This document shows, in pieces, positions 4,992-5,443 of a DNA stretch of 5,443 nt. Numbering within the stretch: position 1 is the stretch's first letter; every line of letters starts with the position of its first letter. The notes under the pieces were generated by a model that was not told the origin of the DNA, did no database searches, and was given only the letters and a program-made list of their open reading frames with translations. Made by a program: the position numbers and the translations under genes. Source of the DNA: Hyphomicrobiales bacterium (GTDB lineage: Bacteria; Pseudomonadota; Alphaproteobacteria; Rhizobiales; Aestuariivirgaceae); the NCBI GenBank assembly GCA_025362535.1, contig JANYGE010000089.1, positions 1 through 5,443 on the forward strand. Reading direction: 5' to 3'.

Positions 4992-5443
4992 GCTCCATCC
5001 ACCCACGTTTGTAAAACATTCAACTGATCATCAAGATGGACAAGGCTGGCGCGGTAACCTGCCGTTATGCGTCCCAGTTCATCTTCGAGTTTCAAAAAGC
5101 GAGCCGGGTTAAGCGAAGCCATGCGCAAAGCATCGGTAAGATCGATGCCCAAATTATCTACACAATACTTGACGGCTTCATCCATCGTAAGATTTGAACC
5201 CGCCAGTGTGCCATCGTCCAACTGAAGCTTGCTGTCAATCACGCGCACCTGACGCCCCTGCAATTCAAAATGTGTTGGCCCTCCAGCCGCTGTCGACATG
5301 GCATCAGTGATCAACATAAAGCGATCATGGCTTGTCGCTGTGAGTGCAATTTTCATGGCGATATCGGCAACATGAAAGCCATCTGCGATGAGGCCGACGA
5401 AACTTTTCGTATCGGACAAGGCCGCTCCAACCATGCCGGGCTC
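4988..5443 (-). CDS. nagA: N-acetylglucosamine-6-phosphate deacetylase, C-terminal part
   Basis: The frame is open to the right edge of the window, so the N-terminal half lies outside; 151 residues are visible, beginning EPGMVGAAL. NagA hydrolyses GlcNAc-6-phosphate to GlcN-6-phosphate and acetate in the cytosol. Visible signatures are LIADGFHV (its His matches the substrate-binding His251 of E. coli NagA), MLITDAMSTAAGG (its Asp matches the catalytic Asp273), DDGTLAGSNLTMDEAV, RMASLNPARFL and the closing VLQTWVDGA. An amidohydrolase of related specificity, such as an N-acetylgalactosamine-6-phosphate deacetylase (AgaA), cannot be excluded. The internal ATG at 5432-5434 is not the start. The TGA overlaps the next gene as ATGA, indicating translational coupling. 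Confidence 0.9.
   Translation of the reverse strand, partial: EPGMVGAALSDTKSFVGLIADGFHVADIAMKIALTATSHDRFMLITDAMSTAAGGPTHFELQGRQVRVIDSKLQLDDGTLAGSNLTMDEAVKYCVDNLGIDLTDALRMASLNPARFLKLEDELGRITAGYRASLVHLDDQLNVLQTWVDGA
4993..5003 (-). promoter_or_regulatory. Shine-Dalgarno region for the oxidoreductase gene
   Basis: The minus strand reads GGTGGATGGAG just before C-ATG. The GGTGGA part is 6 nt from the ATG at 4991, a good spacing, which favours this ATG over the GTG at 5004-5006, which lies just upstream of this motif. Confidence 0.5.

Noticed and set aside
5004..5006. GTG as the start of the Gfo/Idh gene
   Set aside because: It lies upstream of the likely ribosome site. The ATG at 4989-4991 has better spacing and the ATGA overlap with nagA, and begins directly at the Rossmann fold.

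Overview
The window looks like ordinary proteobacterial chromosome, with near-balanced base composition and tightly packed genes. I suspect an alphaproteobacterium, because of the gene neighbourhoods and the PobR/HpaA-like AraC regulator, but nothing here proves it. There are no RNA genes, insertion sequences, CRISPR arrays or phage genes. The only real intergenic gap is the 92 bp at 2130-2221.

Left part (1-2129): the last 16 codons of a plus-strand gene end at 51. They converge on a minus-strand pair encoding a two-component aromatic hydroxylase: hpaB (FADH2-dependent 4-hydroxyphenylacetate 3-monooxygenase, 567-2129) and hpaC (NAD(P)H:flavin reductase, 48-560). The most notable fact in the window is that hpaB has an in-frame TAG at codon 321 of an otherwise intact 520-codon frame. 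Translation continues in the same frame with full family conservation on both sides, so this is a point nonsense change (or sequence error, or readthrough) and not a frameshift. The natural hpaB stop is also TAG, and hpaC lies in the same frame after it.

Centre (2130-3082): a divergent promoter region holds a perfect 9-1-9 palindrome (2176-2194) that overlaps candidate promoters in both directions. It separates hpaB from a plus-strand AraC/XylS-family activator with an N-terminal cupin sensor domain, the probable regulator of hpaBC.

Right part (3079-5443): a minus-strand, translationally coupled set runs nagA (C-terminal 151 residues only) > Gfo/Idh/MocA oxidoreductase > PP2C-type Ser/Thr phosphatase, with 4-bp ATGA and TTGA start/stop overlaps. 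This resembles the downstream end of an amino-sugar catabolic operon. A signalling phosphatase as its last gene is less usual. Both convergent gene pairs in the window (at 48-51 and 3079-3082) terminate on a shared TTAA, so each strand reads TAA from the same four bases.

I see no clear new system. The items worth a second look are the amber-interrupted hpaB, its in-frame relation to hpaC, the shared palindromic operator, and the phosphatase in a sugar operon.
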